Assembly (NCBI GenBank): GCA_002347265.1
Contig: DDYB01000003.1
Location: 38,291 to 102,290, forward strand
Origin: Desulfobacteraceae bacterium UBA2245
GTDB taxonomy: Bacteria > Desulfobacterota > Desulfobacteria > Desulfobacterales > UBA2245
DNA length: 64,000 bases
Direction: 5' to 3'
Shown: positions 6,946 through 14,506 of the stretch, one piece after another
Layout of the letters: every line of letters begins with the position of its first letter
Position numbering within the stretch: position 1 is the stretch's first letter
Made by a program: the position numbers and the translations under genes
Notes under the pieces: model-generated
The model's database searches: none
The model's input: the letters and a program-made list of their open reading frames with translations, nothing else
What the model was told of the DNA's origin: nothing

Positions 6946-8214
6946 TCAGGGTTGTCTGGTTTCTTTTTCAGCGTACCGGATCATCGAGGCGGCCTCTTCC
7001 CGGATCTCTACGAGGTCCTTCTGCATCTTGGCAAAGCCGTACCAGGTCGCATAGTCGGGGTTCATGTGAAAACCGGCCTGAAACGCCTTCATCCGGTGGT
7101 CCATGAACATCTCGTACAGGGTCTGTTCGATCTTGGTGTCCACATCGTAAAAGGTCAGCAGATCCGGATAGGCAAAGGGCTGGCCCGGTTTCTGCTTGAT
7201 GATTCCCTTTTTGTAAAGGTCGGCCACGATCTCGATCGCCTCGGCAAAGATTTTGTCGGTTTCCCGGACCATCTGATCGGCGTTCTTGAAGTTTTCCGCC
7301 ACAAAGCCCGGAGAGTGGCAATCCTGGCAGATGGCGACAAACTTGGCCCGCTCGGCGTCGAACTCTTCACGGCTCAGCCGTGCGACCTTGCCGGCCTTGA
7401 CCACATCCAGCCGGCCGGTGGGATTTCCTTCAGGGTCCAGAACCCCCAGGCCCTTGAGAATGGTGACGCGGTCCTTCATCCACTCCGGGTCGTCTTCCGG
7501 AAGGCGGACGGCCAGAAAACCCCAGGCCGTCATGACCCGGTGGTCGCCGCCGGCCATGTGACAGGTCTGGCAGCGGGGCGCACGATCCTTGTTTTTGGGA
7601 TCGATGATGCGGTTCATCAGATAGGTGACGCCGTGTTTTGCTCCGGACCACATTTCCCATTGCGGGTGGTCAAACCCCATGTGGCAGGTCATGCAGGATT
7701 CCGGCTCCAGGGCCTCGGCCTTGGAAAAGGCGTGCCGGGTATGGCAGTTCTGGCAGTCCATTCCGTATTTGTAATACTTCCGGTTTTCCGTCTCCCGGTC
7801 CCCGGCCTCGGCCAGACCCATGGTATGGCAGCCGCCGCAGCCTTTCTGGCCTTCAATAAACGCCTTGGGCTGCTGGTGGGTCCTGGGCATGGCATCCATG
7901 GCGATCTTGCCCAGCGCGTGCTTGCCGTCCAGATACTGTCCGGCCTGCTTGGCGTGGCATCGCTTGCAGGTGGCGATCGTCGGCAGAACCGCCTGGTCCA
8001 CGTTTTCTTCGCTGTTGTGTTTGCTGCCGTGGCAGGATCCGCAGGTCAGCGTCTCAGCCATCTTTCCGCGGTTGAAGTCCGTTACCATGGCCGGCGAAAT
8101 TCCGGCGTGGCATTCCTCGCATTCCGACGGCTTTGCCGCGACGCCGGCAGGAAACGACACTGCGAAAATCAGAAGCGCGGCCAGCAGGCAGAACACATTT
8201 CCGGCTTTGTTCAT
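6946..8214 (-). CDS. Octahaem cytochrome c, hydroxylamine oxidoreductase (HAO)-like
   Basis: This encodes 422 residues from the ATG at 8214, behind AAAGGAG; the longer frame upstream lacks a signal peptide at its end. There is a Sec signal peptide (residues 1-27, ending AGVAA), so the protein is periplasmic. Eight CxxCH haem sites follow: CEECH, CGSCH, CKRCH, CGGCH, CQNCH, CMTCH, CQTCH and CQDCH, from about residue 32 to 295. A helical C-terminal domain comes next. HMAGGDHRVMTAWGFLAVRL and the C-terminal NPDYATWYG are typical of the HAO-like family, which includes hydroxylamine oxidoreductase and octahaem nitrite/hydroxylamine reductases. In an anaerobe the reductive direction (nitrite or hydroxylamine to ammonium) is more likely, but this is inference. 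Confidence 0.85.
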   Translation of the reverse strand: MNKAGNVFCLLAALLIFAVSFPAGVAAKPSECEECHAGISPAMVTDFNRGKMAETLTCGSCHGSKHNSEENVDQAVLPTIATCKRCHAKQAGQYLDGKHALGKIAMDAMPRTHQQPKAFIEGQKGCGGCHTMGLAEAGDRETENRKYYKYGMDCQNCHTRHAFSKAEALEPESCMTCHMGFDHPQWEMWSGAKHGVTYLMNRIIDPKNKDRAPRCQTCHMAGGDHRVMTAWGFLAVRLPEDDPEWMKDRVTILKGLGVLDPEGNPTGRLDVVKAGKVARLSREEFDAERAKFVAICQDCHSPGFVAENFKNADQMVRETDKIFAEAIEIVADLYKKGIIKQKPGQPFAYPDLLTFYDVDTKIEQTLYEMFMDHRMKAFQAGFHMNPDYATWYGFAKMQKDLVEIREEAASMIRYAEKETRQP

Positions 8215-8508
8215 ATGCTTCTCCTTTCCTTCATCAGAATTTCGTGACAAACAGAGGTTGACTTCGTGGTGATTCGCAGTTCGAAGCAGAGTGGCTGAAG
8301 CTATCAACGACCCTGGATTCCGGTCCGGAACAGGTTGAGTTTCATGCTTCGAATGTTTGAATCATATAGCTTATCCGTATTGAGCGCAACCGGTTTGAGA
8401 CCATGGCGGCTGAAAAGTCGGATTGACAAACCGGCCGAGCAGGTTCTAAGGAAAGTCATGAGCGGATCGGTTTCTCTTTAACCTTCGGCCGTTATCGGAG
8501 GTATCCTC
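8215..8508. other. Divergent intergenic region
   Basis: This spacer holds the divergent upstream regions of the octahaem cytochrome (minus) and the GNAT gene (plus). I see the ribosome site of the cytochrome gene, but no convincing -35/-10 pair, palindrome or RNA element. Confidence 0.5.
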
Positions 8509-9003
8509 ATGACGGATATCAAACTCAACACGGGCTATCTGCCCAGCCTGATCGGACGGATTGCCGAGCTTCACGCCCTGTACTATCACGAACACTGGGG
8601 TTTCGGCGCTTTCTTTGAAGCCAAGGTGGCTTCGGAACTGGCCCGGTTCATTGCGCGATACGATGCGGACCGGGACGGGGTGTGGACCGTGACCGCGGGA
8701 AACCGGATCGAGGGTTCCATCGTTATGGACAGGCCGGATGAAAGCGGGCAGGGCGCTCATCTGCGGTGGTTTATCGTCTCGCCGGAAATTCAGGGAAAAG
8801 GGTGGGGCGGCAAACTGATTGCTGCGGCCATGGATTTTTGCAGGAGCAAAGGATATGAGAAGGTTTATCTCTGGACCTTCGAGGGCCTTTACCCGGCCCG
8901 GCGCCTGTATGAAAGAGCGGGTTTCCGGCTGGTGGAGCAGCATATCGGCCAACAGTGGGGAAAACAGGTCAATGAACAGCGTTTTGAAGCCGTGCTGTCG
9001 TGA
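8509..9003 (+). CDS. GNAT family N-acetyltransferase
   Basis: This encodes 164 residues. Motif A of the GNAT fold is clear: LRWFIVSPEIQGKGWGGKL (about residues 84-103, with the Q-x-x-G-x-G pyrophosphate loop). It is followed by YLWTFEGLYPARRLYERAGF, the acetyl-CoA-side helix and strand. The enzyme should transfer an acetyl group from acetyl-CoA to an amine; the substrate is unknown. GGAGGTATCCTC precedes the ATG. The antiporter gene follows after 70 bp on the same strand and may be co-transcribed. Confidence 0.85.
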   Translation: MTDIKLNTGYLPSLIGRIAELHALYYHEHWGFGAFFEAKVASELARFIARYDADRDGVWTVTAGNRIEGSIVMDRPDESGQGAHLRWFIVSPEIQGKGWGGKLIAAAMDFCRSKGYEKVYLWTFEGLYPARRLYERAGFRLVEQHIGQQWGKQVNEQRFEAVLS

Positions 9004-9072
9004 ACCCCGGGCTGATCCTCGTTTACAGCTGATTTCGAAGCGAAGAGCCATTCAAGGAGACTGAGAAAACCC

Positions 9073-11073
9073 GTGGGAATTGCGTCGGACATCGTCATCA
9101 TTCTGGTTGCGGCCCTGATCGGCGGCCTGGTCGCCCAGAAACTCAAGCTTCCCCTGATTCTGGGCTATATTCTGTCCGGAGTGCTGGTGGGACCTTACAC
9201 CGGCGGCGTCACGGTTTCGGACATTCACGATATCGAACTGCTGGCGGAAATCGGAGTGGCGCTGCTGCTCTTTGCCCTGGGACTCGAGTTTTCATTCAAG
9301 AAATTAAAGCCCGTGCGTCATATCGCCCTGATCGGAACGCCCATTCAGATGCTGCTGACCATGGGCCTTGGCGCCGGCATCGGCCGGTGGCTCGGCTGGG
9401 AGTGGACGCCCTCCATCTGGCTGGGCGCCCTGATTTCCCTGTCCAGCACCATGGTCATCCTGAAAACCCTGATGAACCAGGGCTGGATGGGGACGCTTTC
9501 CAGCCGGGTGATGATCGGCATGCTGATCGTTCAGGACCTTGCGGTCATTCCGATGATGATCATCCTGCCGAAGCTCAACGACCCGCAGGCCGGCCTGCCG
9601 CTCCTGGCCTGGGCCGCGGCAAAGGCCGCCCTGTTTCTGGCCGCGACGATTCTGGTCGGCACCCGGGTGCTGCCGCGGGTGATGGCCGTGATTGCCGGGT
9701 GGAATTCCCGTGAGCTGTTTCTGCTGGCCATTACCGCCCTGGGGCTGGGCATCGGTTACGCCACCTACCTGATGGGTCTTTCATTTTCCTTTGGCGCGTT
9801 TATTGCCGGCATGGTGCTCAGCGAGTCGGATTACGGCCATCAGGCCCTGAGCGACATCATTCCCCTGCGGGATCTGTTCGGCCTGCTCTTCTTTGCCTCG
9901 GTGGGCATGCTGCTGGACCCTGCCTTTCTGATCGTAAACATCGGCGCGGTGCTGGTGATCGTTGTTCTGGTTGCTGTCGGAAAGGCCCTGATCTTCATGA
10001 TTTTATCCAAATCCTTCGGGTACGGCAACGTGGTTCCCCTGGCCACGGGACTGGGATTGTTTCAAATCGGCGAGTTCAGTTTCGTTCTGGCCCGGATGGG
10101 CGTTCAGACGAATTCCATCGGCCACGAGGTCTATTCCCTGGTTCTGACGACCGCCATCATCACCATGCTTGCCACACCGTTTGTGTCAGGGCTAACCGCC
10201 CCGCTGTACGCGCTCAGGAAACGGAAGTTCAATCACGAGCCGCTTCAGACCATTAATATTCCTTCAACCGGACTTCGGAACCATGTGGTGATCGCCGGCG
10301 GCGGACGCATCGGTCAGCACGTCGCCCAGGTGCTGCAGCGGCTGGACCTGGCCTTTGTGATCATTGAACTGGACTTTCATCGTCTGGAACAGGCAAAGGC
10401 AGCCTCCCTGCCGGTCATTTACGGGGATGCAGGCCAGCAGGTGGTGCTGGAGGCCGCCGAGATAGAGCATGCGGCTCTGCTTCTGATAACCGTTCCGGCC
10501 AACCTGGTCTCCCAGGCCATCGTCAAACAGGTCCGTCGAATGAACCCGGATCTGGATATCGTTGCCAGGGCCGAAAGCCTGGATTTGATGAAAAAACTAT
10601 ATGAATACGGCGTTTACGAAGTGGTTCAGCCGGAGTTTGAGGCAGGCCTTGAGATCACCCGCCAGGCCCTGCTTCACCTCAACGTTTCGACATCCGAAAT
10701 TCAGCAGTACACGGACGCGATTCGCAGGGAGTTGTACGCTCCGATGTATGAGAAGAACTATTCGTACCGGACCATCGCGGATTTGCGGAACGTCGCCGGC
10801 ATGCTGGAGCTTGCCTGGGTGAACATCGTGTCCGGCAGCGCGATGATCGGCAAAACGATCGGAGAGCTGGCGATCCGGAGCCGGACCGGCGTTTCCGTGG
10901 TGGGGGTCATGCGCGGCGGAAACCTTCATTCGAACCCGGACGCCGAATTCCGGTTCATGCCGGAAGATATTGTGGCGATCATCGGCAAGGCTCGGGAACG
11001 CTGCTCTTTTCAGGCCCTGGCCGGCTCGGGCGCCTGTGATGCGCAACCGTCATTCGGCAATGAAACGCGATAG
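9073..11073 (+). CDS. CPA2 cation:proton antiporter with TrkA-N and TrkA-C domains (KefB/YbaL type)
   Basis: This encodes 666 residues from GTG 9073, with CAAGGAGA upstream. Residues ~1-385 form the membrane antiporter domain of about 12 helices (for example LPLILGYILSGVLVGPYTGG and LALLLFALGLEFSFKKLKP-like segments). Residues ~400-520 are a Rossmann TrkA-N/RCK domain, with nucleotide loop VVIAGGGRIGQHVAQVLQRL and acidic strand end IIELD. Residues ~570-650 are a TrkA-C domain (IGELAIRSRTGVSVVGVMRG). Such proteins exchange K+ or Na+ for H+ across the inner membrane, gated by nucleotides or other ligands on the RCK domain. The real ion and ligand are not visible from sequence. Confidence 0.88.
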   Translation: MGIASDIVIILVAALIGGLVAQKLKLPLILGYILSGVLVGPYTGGVTVSDIHDIELLAEIGVALLLFALGLEFSFKKLKPVRHIALIGTPIQMLLTMGLGAGIGRWLGWEWTPSIWLGALISLSSTMVILKTLMNQGWMGTLSSRVMIGMLIVQDLAVIPMMIILPKLNDPQAGLPLLAWAAAKAALFLAATILVGTRVLPRVMAVIAGWNSRELFLLAITALGLGIGYATYLMGLSFSFGAFIAGMVLSESDYGHQALSDIIPLRDLFGLLFFASVGMLLDPAFLIVNIGAVLVIVVLVAVGKALIFMILSKSFGYGNVVPLATGLGLFQIGEFSFVLARMGVQTNSIGHEVYSLVLTTAIITMLATPFVSGLTAPLYALRKRKFNHEPLQTINIPSTGLRNHVVIAGGGRIGQHVAQVLQRLDLAFVIIELDFHRLEQAKAASLPVIYGDAGQQVVLEAAEIEHAALLLITVPANLVSQAIVKQVRRMNPDLDIVARAESLDLMKKLYEYGVYEVVQPEFEAGLEITRQALLHLNVSTSEIQQYTDAIRRELYAPMYEKNYSYRTIADLRNVAGMLELAWVNIVSGSAMIGKTIGELAIRSRTGVSVVGVMRGGNLHSNPDAEFRFMPEDIVAIIGKARERCSFQALAGSGACDAQPSFGNETR

Positions 11074-11383
11074 GCGCTTTGTCCAGCTCCCGCCCCTCAA
11101 AGCTTTTGTTGAAACAATTCATAAAAGATTGTAAATACAATTCATGTGCTGACAATTTCATGGGGCAAATCCGCTTCCTGAAATCAGAAAAAACGCCCTT
11201 GAAAATCATCTGTTTCCCCGTCAGTCCGCATGCTGAAAATGTCTGTTTTTGAAATGCCGATCCTCTGAGACCGTATCTGCCTGGATATTTTTAATGAAGT
11301 CGGCATTGCGATTTCTGATCGTGTGTGAAGAGTCCTGTCTTTGGCGCAAATGAACGCATGAACATTCAACAAGGAGGCATGAA
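11074..11383. other. Intergenic region with iterated ACAATTCAT motif
   Basis: This 310-bp spacer lies before the P460-like gene. A motif is repeated three times in the same direction: ACAATTCAT at 11114-11122, ACAATTCAT at 11137-11145 and ACAATTTCAT at 11152-11161. This may be a regulator or RNA-polymerase binding region. AAGGAGG (11371-11377) is the ribosome site of the following gene. Confidence 0.4.
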
Positions 11384-11857
11384 ATGAAAAAGATCATCAT
11401 TGGCATGGCGGTGTTTATTGTTTTTGCGATATCCGGCGCATCGGTTTATGCCGAGATGCCCGGACCCGATTCCGGGTCGCTCTGGAATTACATCACCCAG
11501 GAATCTCCTTACCAGAACTGGTCTTTCTGGCCCGATCATCAGGGAATGCAGCCGGGACAGGCCCCGCACGGCCCTTTTCACAAGGTCTTTGTCAATGACC
11601 TGGCCCTGAACTCGTCAAAAGCGCCGGTTCAACACGGATCGATCGAGGTCAAGGAAAACTACAGCAAAGCCAGCGAGCTGGTCGCCATTACCGTGATGTA
11701 CAAGATCAGCGGCTTTAACCCCGATGACGGAGACTGGTTCTGGGTCAAATACAGCCCCGACGGGAAGGCCGACGTGGCCGGGAAGATAGCGGGCTGCATC
11801 GGATGTCACGGAACCCGCGCTTCCAACGACTTTATTCTGGTGCATGAGTTCAAATAA
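11384..11857 (+). CDS. Cytochrome P460-like periplasmic monohaem protein
   Basis: This encodes 157 residues: a signal peptide (1-23, ending SVYA) and then a P460-type domain. Its recognisable blocks are HKVFVNDLAL, IEVKENYSKASELVAITVMYK, DGDWFWVKYSPDGK and a single C-terminal haem site, CIGCH. Cytochromes P460 are beta-sheet proteins that oxidise hydroxylamine to N2O or NO in ammonia oxidisers, with a haem crosslinked to lysine. In non-nitrifiers many homologues are of unknown function. Lys residues are present in the VKENYSK region, but the crosslink cannot be predicted with certainty. The HAO-like cytochrome lies 3 kb away on the other strand. The small membrane protein that follows after 18 bp is probably in the same operon. 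Confidence 0.75.
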   Translation: MKKIIIGMAVFIVFAISGASVYAEMPGPDSGSLWNYITQESPYQNWSFWPDHQGMQPGQAPHGPFHKVFVNDLALNSSKAPVQHGSIEVKENYSKASELVAITVMYKISGFNPDDGDWFWVKYSPDGKADVAGKIAGCIGCHGTRASNDFILVHEFK

Positions 11858-11875
11858 GATTCGAACGGATTGCGT

Positions 11876-12304
11876 ATGATTTTACTGCATGCGGTTTTAC
11901 AATGCTTGTCCGTTCTGGCGGCCGCTTATGCATTTTATCTTGGAATAGCGCGTTTCCGGACGCTTCACCTGGGCCGGAAGGCCGCCTTCAAGTGGAAAAG
12001 GCATGTATGGGCCGGCTCTTTTGCGCTGATTCTGATGTTCGTCGGCGGTTTGCTCGGAATGATGCTCGTATACCTGTACTGGAATCGTTTTTTGATGGCA
12101 GGATTGCATGCCGCAATCGGCATGGCGATGATGCCCTTGATGCTTTTCGGCCTGGTTTCGGGCTATTTCATGAATCGCGACAAGAAAAGCCGGCCCACGC
12201 TCGCCCTGGTTCACGGCATCAACAATCTGCTTGTCATCATTCTGGCGATCTGGCAGATTAAAACCGGTTTGCAGGTTTATGCGCTGTACGTTTCAGCCGG
12301 GTGA
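11876..12304 (+). CDS. Small four-helix membrane protein (DUF4079-like)
   Basis: This encodes 142 residues from ATG 11876 (an in-frame TTG six bases earlier is less likely). Four hydrophobic segments lie at about residues 2-20, 44-66, 72-96 and 115-135. His residues in KRHVWAG, AGLHAAIG and LVHGINN are placed as in cytochrome b561-like or DUF4079 proteins and could ligate haem b. Its position just after the P460-like gene suggests an electron donor or acceptor in the inner membrane; this is inference. Confidence 0.6.
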   Translation: MILLHAVLQCLSVLAAAYAFYLGIARFRTLHLGRKAAFKWKRHVWAGSFALILMFVGGLLGMMLVYLYWNRFLMAGLHAAIGMAMMPLMLFGLVSGYFMNRDKKSRPTLALVHGINNLLVIILAIWQIKTGLQVYALYVSAG

Positions 12305-12389
12305 AGATCATAAAACGGCGCTGACGGTTCAATAAGGGGCTTCGGGAACAGTTTTCAGATCCGGCGCCGGCGTTGATGTTTTGAATGCG

Positions 12390-12436
12390 ACCGTGCTCCG
12401 GGCCATCATTCATGGTCCGGAGGCGCGGTTTTTTTT
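12390..12436 (+). terminator. Rho-independent terminator
   Basis: A long stem, ACCGTGCTCCGGGCCAT (from 12390) with ATGGTCCGGAGGCGCGGT (to 12429), contains one G-T pair and a small mismatch. Eight T residues follow at 12429-12436. It ends the antiporter/P460 side transcription before ispF. Confidence 0.85.
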
Positions 12437-12553
12437 CAGGCGGTCAGAAACGGAATGCCGGCGGTTTAAGCTCATTCTCCGATTTTGGATGGGTTTTTTG
12501 AATCCGCTGTGGTATAGAACTTTTTTCAAATCACCCAATCACCTTGAGGCAAT

Positions 12554-13027
12554 ATGCGTGCAGGACTGGGATATGATGTGCACCGGCTGGCAAAGGGCAG
12601 AAAACTGATGCTCGGCGGTGTAGAGATTCCCTTTGAAAAAGGACTTCTCGGGCATTCCGATGCGGACGTCCTGCTCCATGCCCTGTGCGACGCCATGCTC
12701 GGCGCCGCGGGCCTGGGAGATATCGGCATGCATTTTCCGGATACGGACAGCCTGTATGAGAACATCTCCAGTCTGGTTTTGCTCGAAAGCACCCGGGTGA
12801 TGATTCAGAATGCCGGATACAGGGTGGAAAACATCGATGCCACGGTTTTTGCGCAGGCGCCGAAAATCGCCCCGTATCGAATTGCCATTCAGAAATCCAT
12901 TGCATCCGCCCTGCAGCTCGAAATCGATGCGGTGAACATCAAGGCGACGACTACCGAAGGCCTCGGCACGATCGGAGAGGGAGAGGGCATCGGCGCCATG
13001 TGCGTGGCGCTGCTCAAAAAACGATGA
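12554..13027 (+). CDS. ispF: 2-C-methyl-D-erythritol 2,4-cyclodiphosphate synthase
   Basis: This encodes 157 residues, the usual length. The metal site DVH (GYDVHRLAKGR, residues 8-10) with H42 in LLGHSDADVLLHALCDAMLGA, and the C-terminal KATTTEGLGTIGEGEGIGA, are diagnostic. It makes the cyclic diphosphate in the cytosolic MEP route to isoprenoids. It sits 31 bp before cysS, a common pairing. dxs and ispA of the same route lie at 34.2-37.1 kb. Confidence 0.95.
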   Translation: MRAGLGYDVHRLAKGRKLMLGGVEIPFEKGLLGHSDADVLLHALCDAMLGAAGLGDIGMHFPDTDSLYENISSLVLLESTRVMIQNAGYRVENIDATVFAQAPKIAPYRIAIQKSIASALQLEIDAVNIKATTTEGLGTIGEGEGIGAMCVALLKKR

Positions 13028-13058
13028 ATCCGCACCGGCTTGAAAGGATTTTCATTCG

Positions 13059-14474
13059 ATGACGCTTCGAGTTTACAATACCCTGGGAAGAAAAAAGGAA
13101 ATTTTTGAACCGATTGAAGCCGGAAAGGTCCGGATGTACGTCTGCGGCCCGACGGTCTATGATTCCTGCCATATCGGCCATGCCCGTTCCGTGGTGGTTT
13201 TCGATGTGATCGTCCGTTATCTTGAGGCCGCGGGATATGCGGTCACCTATGTGAGAAACTTTACCGATGTGGACGACAAGATCATCAAACGGGCCAGTGA
13301 GATGGGCATCGGCACGGCGCAGCTGGCCGAAAAATTTATTGCCGAGTTCTACCGGGATATGGATGCGCTGAATATCCGGCGGGCCACCGTCGAGCCCAGA
13401 GCCACCGAGCATATCGATGCGATCGTTCAGGTCATTGAAAGGCTGTTTGAAAAAGACCTGGCCTATGTCGTGGACGGGGATGTCTATTTTTCGGTTACCG
13501 ATTTTGCGGATTACGGAAAACTTTCCGGCAGAAAACTCGAAGACATGGAAGCCGGGGCCCGGGTGGATGTGGATGACAGAAAGAGAAACCCTTTTGACTT
13601 TGCCCTGTGGAAATCGGCCAAGCCAGGGGAACCCAGCTGGAAAAGCCCGTGGGGAAGGGGACGGCCGGGATGGCACATCGAGTGTTCGGCCATGAGCGGC
13701 GTCTTTCTCGGGGAAAGCTTCGACATTCACGGCGGCGGCAAGGACCTGATCTTTCCGCATCATGAAAACGAGATCGCCCAGTCCGAGGGCGCATTTGGAA
13801 AACCGTTCGCGAAATACTGGATTCACAACGGATTTGTCAATATCAACCAGGAAAAGATGTCCAAGTCTCTGGGCAATTTTCTGATGATTCGGGACGTGCT
13901 CGAGTCCTATCATCCCGAGAGCGTCCGCCTGTTTCTGCTGTCCAATCATTACCGCAGTCCGATTGACTTCAGCGACAGGGCCATGGACGAATCCACCACG
14001 GCGCTGGATAAGATCTATGCGCTGATGGAGCGTTTCGAGGAGATTTCCGCGGCTGAAAACAGCGGCGCCCTCTGGAACAGCTTTCGAGAGGCCATGGATG
14101 ATGACTTTAATACCGCCCGGGGGATCGGAATCGTGTTCGATGCGGTCCGGAACCTCAACCGCCTTCTGGATGAAAACCTTGTCCCGGCTTCCGAGCCAGA
14201 ACTGAGATCCGCCAAGGCCGATCTTCTGAAAATCGGAGACATTCTCGGCATTCTTCAGGAAGCTCCGAAACAGTATTTTGAAAAAAAGAAATCCCGGGGG
14301 CTTGAAAAGAGCGCGGTAGATCCCGAAACCATTGAAAAGCTCATCGCCGAGCGTCTGGCGGCCCGAAAATCCAAAAACTGGGCCAGGGCCGACGAGATTC
14401 GCGATTTTCTGGCCGGCCACAACATTGTGCTTGAGGATCGTCCCGAAGGCACGGTCTGGAAGATCAAAGAGTGA
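13059..14474 (+). CDS. cysS: Cysteinyl-tRNA synthetase
   Basis: This encodes 471 residues. It has the class I signature HIGH (CHIGHAR, about residue 35), the zinc-binding Cys of YVCGPTVYD and of HIECSAMS, His residues in HHENEIAQ, and KMSKSLGN. The C-terminal DALR-type anticodon domain ends WARADEIRDFL, then LEDRPEGTVWK. It charges tRNA-Cys with cysteine in the cytoplasm. It is followed after 32 bp by uvrB on the same strand. Confidence 0.96.
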   Translation: MTLRVYNTLGRKKEIFEPIEAGKVRMYVCGPTVYDSCHIGHARSVVVFDVIVRYLEAAGYAVTYVRNFTDVDDKIIKRASEMGIGTAQLAEKFIAEFYRDMDALNIRRATVEPRATEHIDAIVQVIERLFEKDLAYVVDGDVYFSVTDFADYGKLSGRKLEDMEAGARVDVDDRKRNPFDFALWKSAKPGEPSWKSPWGRGRPGWHIECSAMSGVFLGESFDIHGGGKDLIFPHHENEIAQSEGAFGKPFAKYWIHNGFVNINQEKMSKSLGNFLMIRDVLESYHPESVRLFLLSNHYRSPIDFSDRAMDESTTALDKIYALMERFEEISAAENSGALWNSFREAMDDDFNTARGIGIVFDAVRNLNRLLDENLVPASEPELRSAKADLLKIGDILGILQEAPKQYFEKKKSRGLEKSAVDPETIEKLIAERLAARKSKNWARADEIRDFLAGHNIVLEDRPEGTVWKIKE

Positions 14475-14506
14475 CCGATCTGTGCTCGTGCTCCATGAAA
14501 ACATGA

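Noticed and set aside
6952..8247. 431-codon open frame on the plus strand opposite the octahaem cytochrome
   Set aside because: It is the antisense shadow of a high-GC gene. The minus strand has eight CxxCH motifs, a signal peptide and a ribosome site.
13014..14504. 496-codon minus-strand open frame across cysS
   Set aside because: It is a shadow frame; the plus strand encodes a complete cysteinyl-tRNA synthetase with all class I motifs.
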